Source: CAWAMR01 sp963783095 (GTDB lineage: Bacteria; Planctomycetota; Planctomycetia; Gemmatales; Gemmataceae). From it: a DNA stretch of 64,000 nt. The translations under genes and the position numbers were made by a program. Below are positions 9,950-19,948 of this stretch, piece after piece (the stretch's first letter is position 1; each line of letters starts with the position of its first letter). The stretch spans positions 1,116,001 through 1,180,000 of the forward strand of contig CAWAMR010000002.1 in NCBI GenBank assembly GCA_963783095.1, written 5' to 3'. The notes below the pieces were generated by a model. The model was not told the origin of the DNA. It saw nothing but the letters and a program-made list of their open reading frames with translations, and did no database searches.

Positions 9950-9985
9950 GAGCCGGCCACGGGCGGGCGAGTTAGCCCCCGGCTC
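9950..9985. terminator. Convergent hairpin between propeller and esterase-like genes
   Basis: GAGCCGG (9950-9956) pairs with CCGGCTC (9979-9985), with an inner GGGC/GCCC pairing. It lies between two convergent genes and could stop transcription from both sides. A weak T-rich tract follows on the + strand. Confidence 0.5.
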
Positions 9986-10002
9986 TTACTTCTTGCTGTC
10001 GA

Positions 10003-11292
10003 TCATTTGCGCTGAAAGCGCGGCAGCGAATCTTTGCCGATGGCGAAGGCGTAGATCCACGTGGGCTGGTCGGCCTTGAGATCGTTGTCGGTCGTGACGA
10101 TCAGAAGCCGGCGGCCATCGGGCAGATCGGGGCCAAAAGCCAGACCTTCCACCTTGCCCGGGAAATCCGAACCGGCCAGACCGAAGCGCGGGTCGAGCAG
10201 GTCGATAAATGCCACTTTCTTGACCGCGACGATTCCTTCGGGCACGCCATCCTTGGGTAATCTCGCGGTCGAGCTGATGTCGGTGGCTTTCGACACATCG
10301 ATTCGAACGATCTTCTTTTCGCGCGCTTCCTTGCCGCTCTTGCCGTCGCGCTCGATGACCAGAAACTCATTTTCATTCACGGCCAGGATTTCGCTCAGTC
10401 CCAGGCCGGACTTCGCCATGGGATACAAAAACTCCCGGCTCGCTCCGGATGCGATGTCAATCTCGATGAGGCGGGTACACATGGCTTTGCGCCCGCCGTC
10501 CTGAATCAATGGTGCCTGCATCGCACCCACGAGTTTTCGGCCGTCGGGAGTAATGGCGAGCCCCTCCATGCCCTTGTTCGTAACGCGTCCCGATTGGTTC
10601 GCCGCGATTTCCGCATCTTCATCCGCTCGCGGATTGGCAATCAGAAATTTCTTGGGAACCGGGATCGAACGCAATCGTTTTCCAGTGGGAGCAAACTGAT
10701 AGATGTAAGGTCCGTATTCGTCGGAGATGAAAATACTGCCGTCGCGACCGACCCGGACAGCCTCCGGATCGAACCGTAACGTCGCCGCCGGCTTGGCGGG
10801 ATCGAATGCGGTTGCCACGCCCACGAGCGATCGGCCTGCCTCGTCTTTGAGCATTACCGTCTCGATCAGGCTGATTTTCAACTCCGGCTTGGCCTCGCCT
10901 TTGAGTACGATATCGACGAAGTGCATCCGGCAGGCAAACGAGGCACCACCGTCCGAGGGGCCGCGATCGCAAACCATGACATATCGGTTTCCCTGTCCGG
11001 TATAGGCAATGCCGGAGCCGTGACTGCCCAGACGGTTTCGCGGCGTGCCATCCTCGAGTTTACCTTCCAGTCCCGATCGATCCGTTGCATCTCCCGCAAC
11101 CGCTGTCTTGCCGAGAAAGGTGATATCCGCCGAGGCTTGCGCCGCTGGGACCAGTATCGAGACGAAACAGGTGAACGCACGGAAAAAGGCGCATGGCCGG
11201 CAACTCCGACGAGAAATGAATGAAACGCACACCAGGGAAAACGGATCGCGTGGTATGCTAATCGGAACAGAAAGGTTTGGAAGGGTGAGCAA
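10003..11292 (-). CDS. Phytase-like esterase-fold secreted protein (PF13449 type)
   Basis: 429 aa from the first ATG, but the first 20 or so residues are not typical. A GTG near 11233 would give a better exported N-terminus (hydrophobic FFRAFTCFVSILVPAAQASA). The body matches the 'esterase-like activity of phytase' propeller family: SGIAYTGQGNRYVMVCDRGP, FDPEAVRVGRDGSIFISDEY, NKGMEGLAITPDGRKLVGAM, KVEGLAFGPDLPDGRRLLIV. The conserved acidic residues of these motifs are intact. The substrate is not known. It is monocistronic and convergent with the beta-propeller gene. Confidence 0.85.
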   Translation of the reverse strand: MLTLPNLSVPISIPRDPFSLVCVSFISRRSCRPCAFFRAFTCFVSILVPAAQASADITFLGKTAVAGDATDRSGLEGKLEDGTPRNRLGSHGSGIAYTGQGNRYVMVCDRGPSDGGASFACRMHFVDIVLKGEAKPELKISLIETVMLKDEAGRSLVGVATAFDPAKPAATLRFDPEAVRVGRDGSIFISDEYGPYIYQFAPTGKRLRSIPVPKKFLIANPRADEDAEIAANQSGRVTNKGMEGLAITPDGRKLVGAMQAPLIQDGGRKAMCTRLIEIDIASGASREFLYPMAKSGLGLSEILAVNENEFLVIERDGKSGKEAREKKIVRIDVSKATDISSTARLPKDGVPEGIVAVKKVAFIDLLDPRFGLAGSDFPGKVEGLAFGPDLPDGRRLLIVTTDNDLKADQPTWIYAFAIGKDSLPRFQRK

Positions 11293-11377
11293 TGTTTTTC
11301 ACAGTATCTTCACGATCTGGACAACTAATCTCCAAAACCTTTGCGGCGTACAAAGAAATCTTGGGAGGTTGATGTTC

Positions 11378-11762
11378 CCAGGGTTCGCAAAGCCTCACCC
11401 CATAGGCATCAAGTTAAGGAAACGCGGCAATCGCCCCTCGTTCCCACGCTCCGCGTGGGAACGCACGTCGGGACGCTCTGCGTCCCGTCCTCGCTGCGCC
11501 GACTCGGCGGGCAGTCGTGCGGAAATCGAGCGGGACGCGGAGCGTCCCGACGTGCGTTCCCACGCGGAGCGTGGGAACGAGGGGGCTTTCTGGTAGCTGG
11601 ATTGAAATGGGGCGAACGGTAGCGCGGCAAAACCTATTGTCGCTATTTGGGGTGCCAAACCTTCTGTCGCGTGTCAGTTTCCCTGCCCAAATCTCCCCGC
11701 TCCCCTAAGTTTCACCTAATCTCGAACTTGAAGCCTGCGGGGCGAGGCTTTGCGAACCCTGG
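11378..11762. repeat. Outer 24-bp inverted repeat enclosing another palindromic element
   Basis: Arms 11378-11401 and 11739-11762 are inverted copies, identical at 23 of 24 positions (core TTCGCAAAGCCTC). They enclose about 337 nt that include the separate palindromic repeat at 11435-11583. No gene lies between 11293 and 11811. This resembles a small non-autonomous element that has received a second one. Confidence 0.7.
11435..11583. repeat. Palindromic dispersed repeat, GTTCCCACGCTCCGCGTGGG family
   Basis: Two hairpin-forming halves (GTTCCCACGCTCCGCGTGGG, then GGGACGCTCTGCGTCCC) are repeated in inverted order at the right end, so the whole 149 nt can fold as a large stem. Related copies lie at 57141-57293 and, partly, at 23367-23425. 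The same kind of sequence is familiar from intergenic regions of many planctomycete genomes. Confidence 0.8.
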
Positions 11763-11811
11763 ATTACCTTGATTGCGCTTTCGGCCTGCGCTGCGGAGCA
11801 ACCGATCCGCC

Positions 11812-14560
11812 TTACTCGTCCTCTTCATCAGGAGTTGGGCTGTTGAACGGTTGATTCTTGAACCGTTCCAACTGCTTGATAGTAGCCGTTGTTCTTATCC
11901 ATTTCGCTGCACTTTTTCATCAGTTCCAGCGCCTTGTCCCGATTGCCTTTGCGGAAGTTGATTTCCGCCAGGGTATCGAGATAGCCTGCACTTTCCGGCT
12001 CCAGTTCCACGGCTTTTTGCGAATGCTTCAAGGCGTCATCCAGATCCCGGTCTGCAATTGGCCATCACCCAGGCGACCGAATTATGTCCGAAGCTGCTGT
12101 TGGGGTACTTCTTGAGCATGTTGTCGTAACGCCTTTTACCTGGTTATAGATGGCGTCCGCTTCCTTCTTTTTGCCCTGTTTTTCCAGTTCCGGCACGAGC
12201 TTGATGGCGACCTCGACATTGCCGGGCATGACTTCCAGGTTGTCGCGCGCTTGCAGCGCTTCCTCCTTCGATTTCCCTTCACCCAGCAGACCCCGAGCCC
12301 GATGGATGCGGCACCGATTCCGGCACGATGAGGTAGGCCGTCGGTTCCACGAAAGTCGCCCCGGTGCGGAGACAGCCGACCAGACACATGCTCGTAGTAA
12401 CTCGCTGCTTTGAAGAAGTGCTTTTCTTTGGCCGACTCGCGCGCCAGTTGGCTAAGGACGTTGCCGATCGTGTAGTTCTTGTACCAGCCGGTCTTCAACA
12501 CCATGTACGCTTCCTTTCGTACCATTTCGGGCCAGTCTCGTTTGCCCAGTTCCTCCATCAATTTGGCACGTACTTCCTCGTTGCCCAGCGGCAGCCAGTG
12601 CGCGATATCGATGAGTCGATTCCCTTCTTTCTCGTTGCCGGCCAGCTTCAAGGCCCGGCCCTGGAGATAGGTTGCCAGTGCGGGATTGTCCAGGTTATCC
12701 AGAAAGGACATGTCAATCTCGGGATCGCCGACGATCAGCACTCCTTGCTGTGATTTCTTGACCGCCCTGGCATAGCTTTCCGCCGCCTCCTTGTAGGCTT
12801 TTTATCCATGAGGAAATCGCCAAAGCGAATCCACCCCTGGCAGCGGGTGTTGCCTCAGCGGAGCGCTTCAGGTAGATCTCGGCTTTTTCGTCGTTCTTGA
12901 GCGCACCGATAGGCCTGGGCAATGGCCCAGAGCGGGGTATAGGCATTGCGCGGCATTACGAAACGTTCTTCTTCTCCTTTGATGCCTTCGCGATCGGCTT
13001 TCGCCTCCATCTTTTTGAGCCAATCGGCCGTCAACTTGGGATCCAGCTTGCCCTTCATGATGTCCCGGACCCTCTTCAAAACAATGGCCACGTCATCATT
13101 CGGCGCGTTTTGCCGCATCAGATTCCACCAGGCCAATGCCAGGAGCTTGCCGTCTTCGCCGAAGATCGGTTCGATCAAGGTCTGGAAATTATCTTCCAGA
13201 CCGGCCTTGGTTAACCCGTCCAGGCACTTGGCCGCGTGTTCCACGACCAGGTCGCTCAGCCCGAGGCGGGCTTCCGTCTTGATGAGATCGTGCGCGAGTC
13301 GAAAGTCCTGACGGTGCTTGAAGTCGAGGTTGTTGACCAGGGTTCCGAAGAGTTGCTTGGCCGCATCCTTTTCGCCAAGCTGATAGAGCATCTTGGCCCG
13401 GCGAATTTCGATGTGATGGCGTTCCCTCAGCTCGGTGCCTTTTTGGCGGGCCTCATCCACCAGAGCGAAGGCTTCCTTGTGCTTCATTTGGGGCAGAGCA
13501 AATCGAAGCCAAGACCGAATTGCGCTTGCGGTCGACGATAATCTCGATTGCCAGCTTGGTCTTGCCGTTGAGGAGCAGCGCATCGATGCCCTGGCGAATC
13601 TCGAAATCCTCCGCAGCTTCATTGGTAGCTGCTTTGCGAATGTCTTCGACCAGTTCGTCAAATTTCGCCGTCTCGCCCGCAAGACGGCGTAAGCGGCCAT
13701 GACACCAAGACGATTGCCGGCGTCCCGGGGGCCGTCCTTCAAATCCGACAAGGCCTTCCAGTCGGAGGCTTCCCAGAGCAGCATCTCGGTCAATTCCCGG
13801 TTCTCGGCCGATTCCGCCACCCGGCGGGCCGACTTCCAATCGCCCTTGACGCGATAGAGGAAAACCAACACGGTGGCCGCATCTTGCCTGGGTTTACCTT
13901 TCTTCTCGAATTGCGTCTCAAAACGGGCGATAGCGGCATCGAGTTTGCCGCGTAAATACATGAACGCAGCGTAATCGGACCCTGAAGTGCCGGCGGAACC
14001 GGCAACAGCGAGATCCAGCAATTTTTCCGCCGAATCGAAGTCGTCGCGCAGCAACACCGCCGGTATGACATCGCGGGCTATCCCGGAGAAGCGTCGCGTG
14101 CACTTCGGATTTTTCTTCCTTGCCAAGCAGTTTGCGCAGTACCGGGAATGGAATCGGATAGAGTTTTGACACCGATCCAATTGCTTCCTGCCGCTGTGGA
14201 GGCTCACCGTCCTTGAACTGCTCGATGAATTTGCCAATCGCATCGGGCGTATCGGGATACAGGCCCCAGCGGAATTTATCGAGGATGGCCTTGGCGACCG
14301 CGGAAGTTTCCTCATCCTTGCTGCGTTCTGCAACTTCCAGGGCTTGTTCTGCCGAAGCCCCGGCCTCCCAGAGGAGCTTGGAGGCGCGCTCGCGAACGGG
14401 AAAGCGCGGGCTGCCGAGATCCTGAATGGCCTTTTGAATCTGTTCGGGCGAGAAGGTATTTTTCTTGGGAGGTGATTTATCCAGCACAGGCGCGGGAGCG
14501 GCCTGGGAAATCACGAAAACGCTCGAAACCAGAAGAGAAGCTCAGCGCGAAGCGATGCAC
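11812..14560 (-). pseudogene. TPR-repeat secreted protein, broken by multiple frameshifts
   Basis: One gene of roughly 915 codons is spread over all three minus frames. The true start is probably a GTG at 14560-14558, with AGGAGG at 14568-14573. It is followed by a hydrophobic export segment (LLVSSVFVISQAAPAP), reached through a frameshift near 14540. Well-conserved pieces follow at 14514-14160, 14333-12855, 12741-12390 and 12031-11812, the last being a clear TPR (AVELEPESAGYLDTLAEINF). The real end is a TAA at 11814-11812, preceded by PTPDEEDE. At least five indels are needed, yet the residues between them look undamaged. Function unknown. Confidence 0.7.
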
Positions 14561-14649
14561 GGAACGCCTCCTTTGAAGATTGGGGAGGAGAGGGCACAAC
14601 AGTACATCCTATCGTGAAAGGTGCAGTTAAGGCAAGCCGGAGACGGGAA

Positions 14650-14826
14650 ATGGGTGGCGGGTGATGGGTGGCGGGTGATGGGGGGGGTGGCGGGTGGCGG
14701 GTGATGGGTGATGGGTGGCGGGTGATGGGTGGCGGTGAAAGACAGAAGGCATTTTCCCTCCACCCATCACCCTCCACACTCCACACTCCACACTCCACAC
14801 TCCACCCATCACCCTCCACACTCCGC
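14650..14826. repeat. Two tandem heptamer arrays, (GGTGATG/GGTGGCG)n and (CTCCACA)n
   Basis: Left block (about 14650-14735): 7-nt units alternating GGTGATG and GGTGGCG. Right block (about 14758-14826): CCACCCATCACCCTCC segments around CTCCACA units. The CCACCCATCACC parts are inverted to the left block, so the region can pair on itself. It fills the gap between two codirectional genes; no coding sequence is seen. Confidence 0.75.
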
Positions 14827-14831
14827 CAAGG

Positions 14832-15577
14832 TTACTTCGGCTTGGCAAATTCGTCGTCGTCCACTTTTTCGAGACTGGTTACTTTCACTATTTCCAGTTC
14901 GATGTACGGCTTGCCGTCGCGGAGAATCTCGACTTTCTTTGCCACCTTCTTGCCGTCGATCTCCTGGTATTCCGTAATGAGCCGTTCCTCGGTGACTTCC
15001 TGTCCGGTGGCAAGATCTTTCTTGCGCCATCTCGGACTTGACGACGAGATAGGTCGTCTTGTCGACAAAGAGATTGATATCCTTCTTGCCCTCGCGAAAC
15101 CGTGACGCCGAGGACCGGCTTGTCCTTGATCTTGCTTTCGCCCACCAATGAATATTTCACGCCCTTGTCTTTCAAGACCAGACCCTGCATCAGCCCGATC
15201 AAATAAACGGCCTCTTTGAATTCCGCCATCATGTCGTCGGTGACCTTCACGTCCATGTCGTTGGCCCGGATCCAGGCCTCCTTGCCGTTAAAGACGGTGG
15301 CGACGTTGAATTTCTTGTTCATGACCGTCAGTTCCGAGTTTTCTTTGAGTTTGTCGGGGTATTTGACGGTTACTTCCTGGGAGAAATCCAGACCCAGACC
15401 CATCATGTGAAGAGTGCCCTTGGCCGTGGTGGACATACCCTGGTTTTTCGTATCGACGCCCTTGGGAAAATGGGCCTTCATTGCTTTCTCGACGATTGTC
15501 TTCGCATCGTCCTCCGCAGCGCAAAGGGTCGAACCGAAAACTACCACGATTGCAAGCACTTGCAAGACTTGACGCAT
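14832..15577 (-). pseudogene. LolA/outer-membrane-lipoprotein-sorting-like protein, frameshifted
   Basis: About 245 residues in total. It begins with a signal peptide (MRQVLQVLAIVVVFGSTLCA). The beta-rich body (VATVFNGKEAWIRAND, LVLKDKGVKYSLVGESKIKD) resembles planctomycete outer-membrane-lipoprotein-sorting-like proteins. The frame is lost near 15100, where VTVS-R should be followed by EGKKDINL, consistent with loss of one CG unit from a CGCG run, and again near 15025. The correct end is EKVDDDEFAKPK at 14832. It would sit in the periplasm if expressed. The family assignment is moderate; the two breaks may be sequence errors. Confidence 0.65.
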
Positions 15578-15650
15578 GATGCACCTTTTTCGAAATGGTT
15601 GAATAAGCCGACGTAGGATTACGACTCCTTATTTTGTATTACTAACGCCT

Positions 15651-17453
15651 TCATTTTTCAGCATATTTCAACGTGATCGACCGCAAATCCATGATGGCCA
15701 CTCCTGCTTTCTTTTTCGGCTGCACGTTCAACGTATACCGTCCTGCTTTCTCGACCGAAATGCTGCCGATCTCGCGCTTCTTGAAGTTCTGAAACCCGCC
15801 GGTGTCCTCGACCGTGAACGTCAGCGTCTGGTTCGCCGACAGCTGAGCTCGACCTCACTGCCGCCCTGCCCCTTGCCGCAGCCTTGCAGGACCTCGACCG
15901 TGAACTTCCCCGGCTTCGTGACCGTGAATTCCCACGACGCCGAGTCATCGGCCGCGTCCAGTAGCCGAGCGTGTTCTTGTGCGGCAACGGCTCGTAGCGC
16001 AACATGCACTCCCTGATACCTCGGCAGTGCCGGGCATGAAGCGTCGATGTTGCCGTCTTTGCCTTGCGGGTTCGGCACGTAGTCTGGGTTCGGCTTCATC
16101 ATCTTCGCCCCGACTTCCTTGCGCCAGGCTTCGAGTTTCTCGCCCAGTTCTTTCGCCATGTCTGGTTTGCTCGCGAATCAGGTTTCGACTTTCGCCGGCA
16201 TCGCGTTCGACAGTCGAACAGTTCCGTGCGGCCATCCTCGATAAAACTCGATGAGTTTGTAATCGCCCGCCCGGATAGCTCCACCCGGCTTGCCGCCCTG
16301 GTTGCTGTAATGCGGATAGTGCCAGAACAAGTCTTTGCGCTTCAAGCGATTCGCCCTTGAGCACCGGGACGAGACTGACGCCATCGATCTTCGTCTCGTT
16401 CTTGACGCCGCACGCATCGAGGATCGTCGGAAACAAGTCGATGCTGTTGACCGGGATCGCGCTGGACGCCCAGGTTCGGATTCCCTGGCGAGTTTGACAA
16501 TCAACGGCACACGCAAGCCGCCTTCGTAGAGATAACCTTTCCCCTCGCGCAGCGGCGAGTTGATCGTCGGCGGAGTGTTCGGCCCCTCGACGACGCACAG
16601 GCCGCCGTTGTCCGAGGTGAAGATGACCATCGTGATGTCGGCGAGTTTCAGGTCGTCGAGCTTCTTCATGACCCGGCCCACGCTCTCGTCGAGACTTTCG
16701 AGCATGGCGGCATAAATCGGGTTGCCTTGCTGTCCCGCTCCGCCGGCCTTGTACTTGGCGATGAGATCGGGCTTGGCCATCATCGGAATGTGTGGGGCGT
16801 AATGAGCCAGATACAGAAAGAACGGCCCCGTTTTGCTTGCCTCAATGAATTTCTCGGCTTCTTCCGTGAGCCGATCGGTGAGGTATTCGCCATCGGGAGC
16901 TTGTTCCAGACCGGGCATGAAGGTCTTGTCTTTCCCGCGATACGGAGCGAAGTAACTGCGCGGTGAGCCAAGCTGGTCGCCGCCGACGTTCACATCAAAG
17001 CCGCGCTGCAGCGGGCCTGCATTCTTGCCGCCCAGATGCCATTTGCCGATATGGCCCGTCTTGTAACCTGCTGCTTTCAGATCGGCCGGCAGAGTGGTTT
17101 CGGAAGCAGGGAGTTCCTGCGCGATCACCGGACGAAGCAACTGTTGATCGAGTCGATCGGGCCGGCCCGGCAGCCAGTCGGTGAGGTTGAGTCGAGCAGG
17201 ATATTTTCCGGTCATGATCGCAGCACGCGTCGGCGAGCACACGGGTGCCGCTGCGGTGGCATGCGTGAAACCGAATCCCGCTCGCAGCAAGGCGATCGAG
17301 GTTCGGCGTTTTGTGGTATCTGCTGCCGTAACAACCCAGATCGGCCCAGCCCAGATCGTCGGCGACAATGACGACGACGTTGATTTTCTCGGCGGCAAAT
17401 GCCGAGAAAGCGAACAGCAGCACGCAAACAATCGCGGCAATCAGGTTTCGCAT
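15651..17453 (-). pseudogene. Secreted sulfatase (arylsulfatase A-like), multiply frameshifted
   Basis: Starts with a signal peptide (MRNLIAAIVCVLLFAFSAFA), then the metal-binding motif VVIVADDLGWADLGCYGS. The nucleophile region should be C-x-P-S/T-R; AAPVCSPTRAAIMTGKYPAR shows it intact, with Cys as the formylglycine precursor. Later parts include MVIFTSDNGG and a C-terminal beta domain ending SITLKYAEK (TGA at 15653-15651). About eight indels are needed, clustered near 17280, 16470, 16335, 16240, 16170, 15970 and 15840. The one near 16470 fits loss of a G from GGGG, and the one near 16170 an extra A in AAA. Catalytic residues are preserved. Confidence 0.8.
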
Positions 17454-17491
17454 GTTGGCCTCAAGAGAGCAAGAAAGATCCAGGTTCCAAG

Positions 17492-17610
17492 CCTCGTAGG
17501 ATAAGCGTCTCGCGCGTCTCGCTTATCTGTTCGTATCAGTGCGACGACAGATTGTCGATTCGATACCTGAGCGAAAAAGCACGGACAGGCGAGACGCTTA
17601 TCCTACGAGG
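17492..17610. repeat. Small element with perfect 22-bp terminal inverted repeats
   Basis: Arms 17492-17513 and 17589-17610 are perfect inverted copies (ends CCTCGTAGG, inner part AAGCGTCTCGC). The 75-nt interior has a second shorter match to the arm. It lies in the 329-nt divergent gap between the sulfatase and the ATP-grasp gene. No matching flanking target duplication is obvious. Confidence 0.75.
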
Positions 17611-17782
17611 TCTTTTTTGGACTTTCTTTTGCAATTCGCACAAATTAGATAGCTTTCATCTTCACACTGATCGATAGGATTGATACAGTTCTCGGATTGC
17701 ACTGGTGGCTGCCAGGCAAAGTCGCCGACCGTTTATGCATCAACATTGCTTGATGAGCACCGGGTTCATGGAGATCGAAGTA

Positions 17783-18874
17783 ATGCGTTTCCCTCGAGTG
17801 TTGGTCATCTATAACGAACCGGTTCTTCCCAAGGAGCATCCCGACGCGGCCTCCGAATACGACATCATCGCCACCTCGGAGCTGATCGAGAACATCCTTC
17901 GCGAAGGTGGTTTTCCCACGCGACGGATCGGCTTCTCGACCGATCCGCAGGTGTTGCTGGATGAGCTGCGAACTTCTCCGCCCGATGCCGTGTTCAATCT
18001 CTTCGAAGGATTGGCCAATCAGACCGCGACGGAAATCTCGGTGGTGAGTCTTCTGGAGTGGCTCAACATTCCCTTTACAGGCTCCCCTTCCTTTGCGATC
18101 TCATTGGGCCGCGACAAGATCCGCACCAAGTTCTTGCTGCAAGGGGCAGGATTGCCGACTCCCGATTTTGCGGTCGTCGAGCAACTGCCCTGCCCGCGCT
18201 GGACCTACGAATGGCCGGCGATCGTCAAGCCGGCCTGCCAGGATTCGAGCGTCGGCATCGAGCAGGCGAGTATCGTGGTCAACCAGGAGCAACTCGAAAA
18301 ACGAGTCAGCTATATCTTGAACCGCTATCAAGGCGCAGTGCTGATCGAGCAATTCGTCTTTGGCCGCGAGTTTCACGTGAACATGATCGAAGACCCTGGG
18401 GAAAGCCCCACCCGGCCGATCCTGACGATGATTCCCCTGGCCGAGGTCCGCTTCGAGTACGAAGCAGGCAGGCGCTTCTGGCCGATCTACTCCTACGATG
18501 CCAAATGGAATACCGAATCCGAAGAATATCTCGGAACGCCGCTGGATACCGCAGTGAGCTTGCCGGCCCCGCTGGGCGAACGGATACGCCGAATCGCACG
18601 CGAGACCTATCGGCTCACGGGCTTGCGCGATTACGGCCGATTGGACATTCGACTCTCTGAAGATGGAATGCCGGCCATCCTGGAAGTGAACCCGAATCCC
18701 TACTTGAACAGCATCGCATTGTTGGACGGCTTCAAACATATGGGGCGGTCGCACGAGGAGTTCATTGTCGAGATGATCTGGTCCGCGCTGGCACGAAGCG
18801 GGAAGAACTGGGAACGACCGGTGCGTTTGACTGCGTCAAAAGTTCCAAGTTCCAAGTTGCAAGTTCCAAGTTGA
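17783..18874 (+). CDS. ATP-grasp ligase, D-alanine-D-alanine ligase-like
   Basis: 363 aa from the ATG at 17783 (MRFPRVLVIYNEP); further in-frame ATGs upstream (first at 17705) lack family sequence. The order is that of Ddl-like enzymes: N-terminal Rossmann part with FNLFEGLANQTATEI, then FTGSPSFAISLGRDKIRTK, the ATP-grasp core WPAIVKPACQDSSVGIEQAS and the metal-site end MPAILEVNPNPYLNS. It probably joins a carboxylate to an amine using ATP. It differs enough from DdlA/B that dipeptide synthesis for the wall is only a guess. The last dozen codons are made by a heptamer repeat, giving the odd tail SKVPSSKLQVPS. Confidence 0.85.
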   Translation: MRFPRVLVIYNEPVLPKEHPDAASEYDIIATSELIENILREGGFPTRRIGFSTDPQVLLDELRTSPPDAVFNLFEGLANQTATEISVVSLLEWLNIPFTGSPSFAISLGRDKIRTKFLLQGAGLPTPDFAVVEQLPCPRWTYEWPAIVKPACQDSSVGIEQASIVVNQEQLEKRVSYILNRYQGAVLIEQFVFGREFHVNMIEDPGESPTRPILTMIPLAEVRFEYEAGRRFWPIYSYDAKWNTESEEYLGTPLDTAVSLPAPLGERIRRIARETYRLTGLRDYGRLDIRLSEDGMPAILEVNPNPYLNSIALLDGFKHMGRSHEEFIVEMIWSALARSGKNWERPVRLTASKVPSSKLQVPS

Positions 18875-18905
18875 AAACCATCTGTCTTTGACTTGGAACT
18901 TACGA
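18838..18905. repeat. Heptamer (AAGTTCC)n repeat overlapping a gene's 3' end
   Basis: Units AAGTTCC/AAGTTGC run from 18839 to 18874 and supply the last codons and the TGA of the ATP-grasp gene. A short inverted partner (ACTTGGAACTTA) lies at about 18891-18902. So the repeat has either replaced or extended the original C-terminus. Confidence 0.75.
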
Positions 18906-18936
18906 AGGAATCAAAGTATATAACGAGGACCAAGAA

Positions 18937-19170
18937 ATGCCGGATAAACTAAAGGAATTCGTCCGTCAAACGATCGAGGAAATCCTCCAGAACGCATCTC
19001 CGGAAGAAAAACTCAGAGGATTGTCTGCGGAGGAAAGGCTCAAAGGGATGTCCACGGAGGAAAGGCTCAAAGGGTTATCTCAAGAAGAGGTGGCACTCAC
19101 TTTATCTCCCGAGATTTTGGAGAAGGCACTCCGACAACTCAAAGGAAATGGTACCTCTAAGTCAAACTAA
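18937..19170 (+). CDS. Small protein with 9-residue LxGLSxEER repeats
   Basis: 77 aa, GAGGA about 9 nt before the ATG. A helical start (MPDKLKEFVRQTIEEIL) is followed by four 9-residue units of the form EERLKGLSx, then a helix ending LRQLKGNGTSKSN. This array resembles the C-terminal tails of planctomycete Rpn/PD-(D/E)XK-type transposase-like proteins, here without the nuclease domain. It may be a detached tail that survives as a small gene. Function unknown. Confidence 0.6.
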   Translation: MPDKLKEFVRQTIEEILQNASPEEKLRGLSAEERLKGMSTEERLKGLSQEEVALTLSPEILEKALRQLKGNGTSKSN

Positions 19171-19219
19171 AATGGCCAACTTCGGATCGGTGCAGCAAAA
19201 ATCGATTGGCAAGGTAGAA

Positions 19220-19882
19220 TCAGTGAGTTGATGGATGATCATTTCCTTCAGGTTGCGACGCTTTGAGATTTTGAAGCCGCAGCTGGTCTCTGGTTGGCTC
19301 CGCCCGCAGTCGTGCAGCGACAAAACGAACGCCGAAAACGACCCCAACGATCAACCCCCACAAAATGAACGCACATACCCAGAAAACGCAAAGCGGACGA
19401 AAGGAAGTGCTCGTTCGCCCCAGCGGGATCATGCAACTCAGGAACGTAGCACAGCACGATAATGCGACAAGAAGCTTATCCGTCCAGTGCAAATCAAAGG
19501 GTAGAGTGCCTTCTGGGCGCAAAGTTTCTTTTCGAAAGTAGATACGTAGGGCAACGTAGCCTGCCAGGCAAAAGAGAAGCCAGACATACGGCATATCGTC
19601 CGCCAGCACTGCGCTGAAGTTGTGGGAGATGACCTCTCTGGGACTTTCATGCGACCAGATCCATTGGGCCGTGTACCAGAGGGCCAGCGAACCAAGACCA
19701 AGTAGCAGAGATACGCGTGCTGCCGTGGATCGGATGGAGCGATAGCGCAGCAAGTACCATCCACCGAATGCGAACGCCAAAGAAAGAAAAAGCCCAGGGG
19801 CGACTTCGAACCATTCTCGTTGCCCTTCCGGGATTTCAATCCGGTAATTGGGTGGTGGCATGTTCGCAATCAGAGATAGCAT
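19220..19882 (-). CDS. Integral membrane protein of unknown function
   Basis: 220 aa. After a short cytoplasmic or periplasmic start, five to six hydrophobic helices are visible (for example VAPGLFLSLAFAFGGWYLL, LLLGLGSLALWYTAQWIW, VWLLFCLAGYVALRIYF, LCVFWVCAFILWGLIVGVVF). A hydrophilic tail follows with ARLRAEPTRDQLRLQ. No family recognised. It is codirectional with the PQQ-propeller gene upstream (66-nt gap). Confidence 0.7.
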   Translation of the reverse strand: MLSLIANMPPPNYRIEIPEGQREWFEVAPGLFLSLAFAFGGWYLLRYRSIRSTAARVSLLLGLGSLALWYTAQWIWSHESPREVISHNFSAVLADDMPYVWLLFCLAGYVALRIYFRKETLRPEGTLPFDLHWTDKLLVALSCCATFLSCMIPLGRTSTSFRPLCVFWVCAFILWGLIVGVVFGVRFVAARLRAEPTRDQLRLQNLKASQPEGNDHPSTH

Positions 19883-19948
19883 GTGAGCCTCTCAGATGTT
19901 CCCGATGACTCGATCGCCCAGATCTCGGTTCGGCTTTCTCCAATTCAG

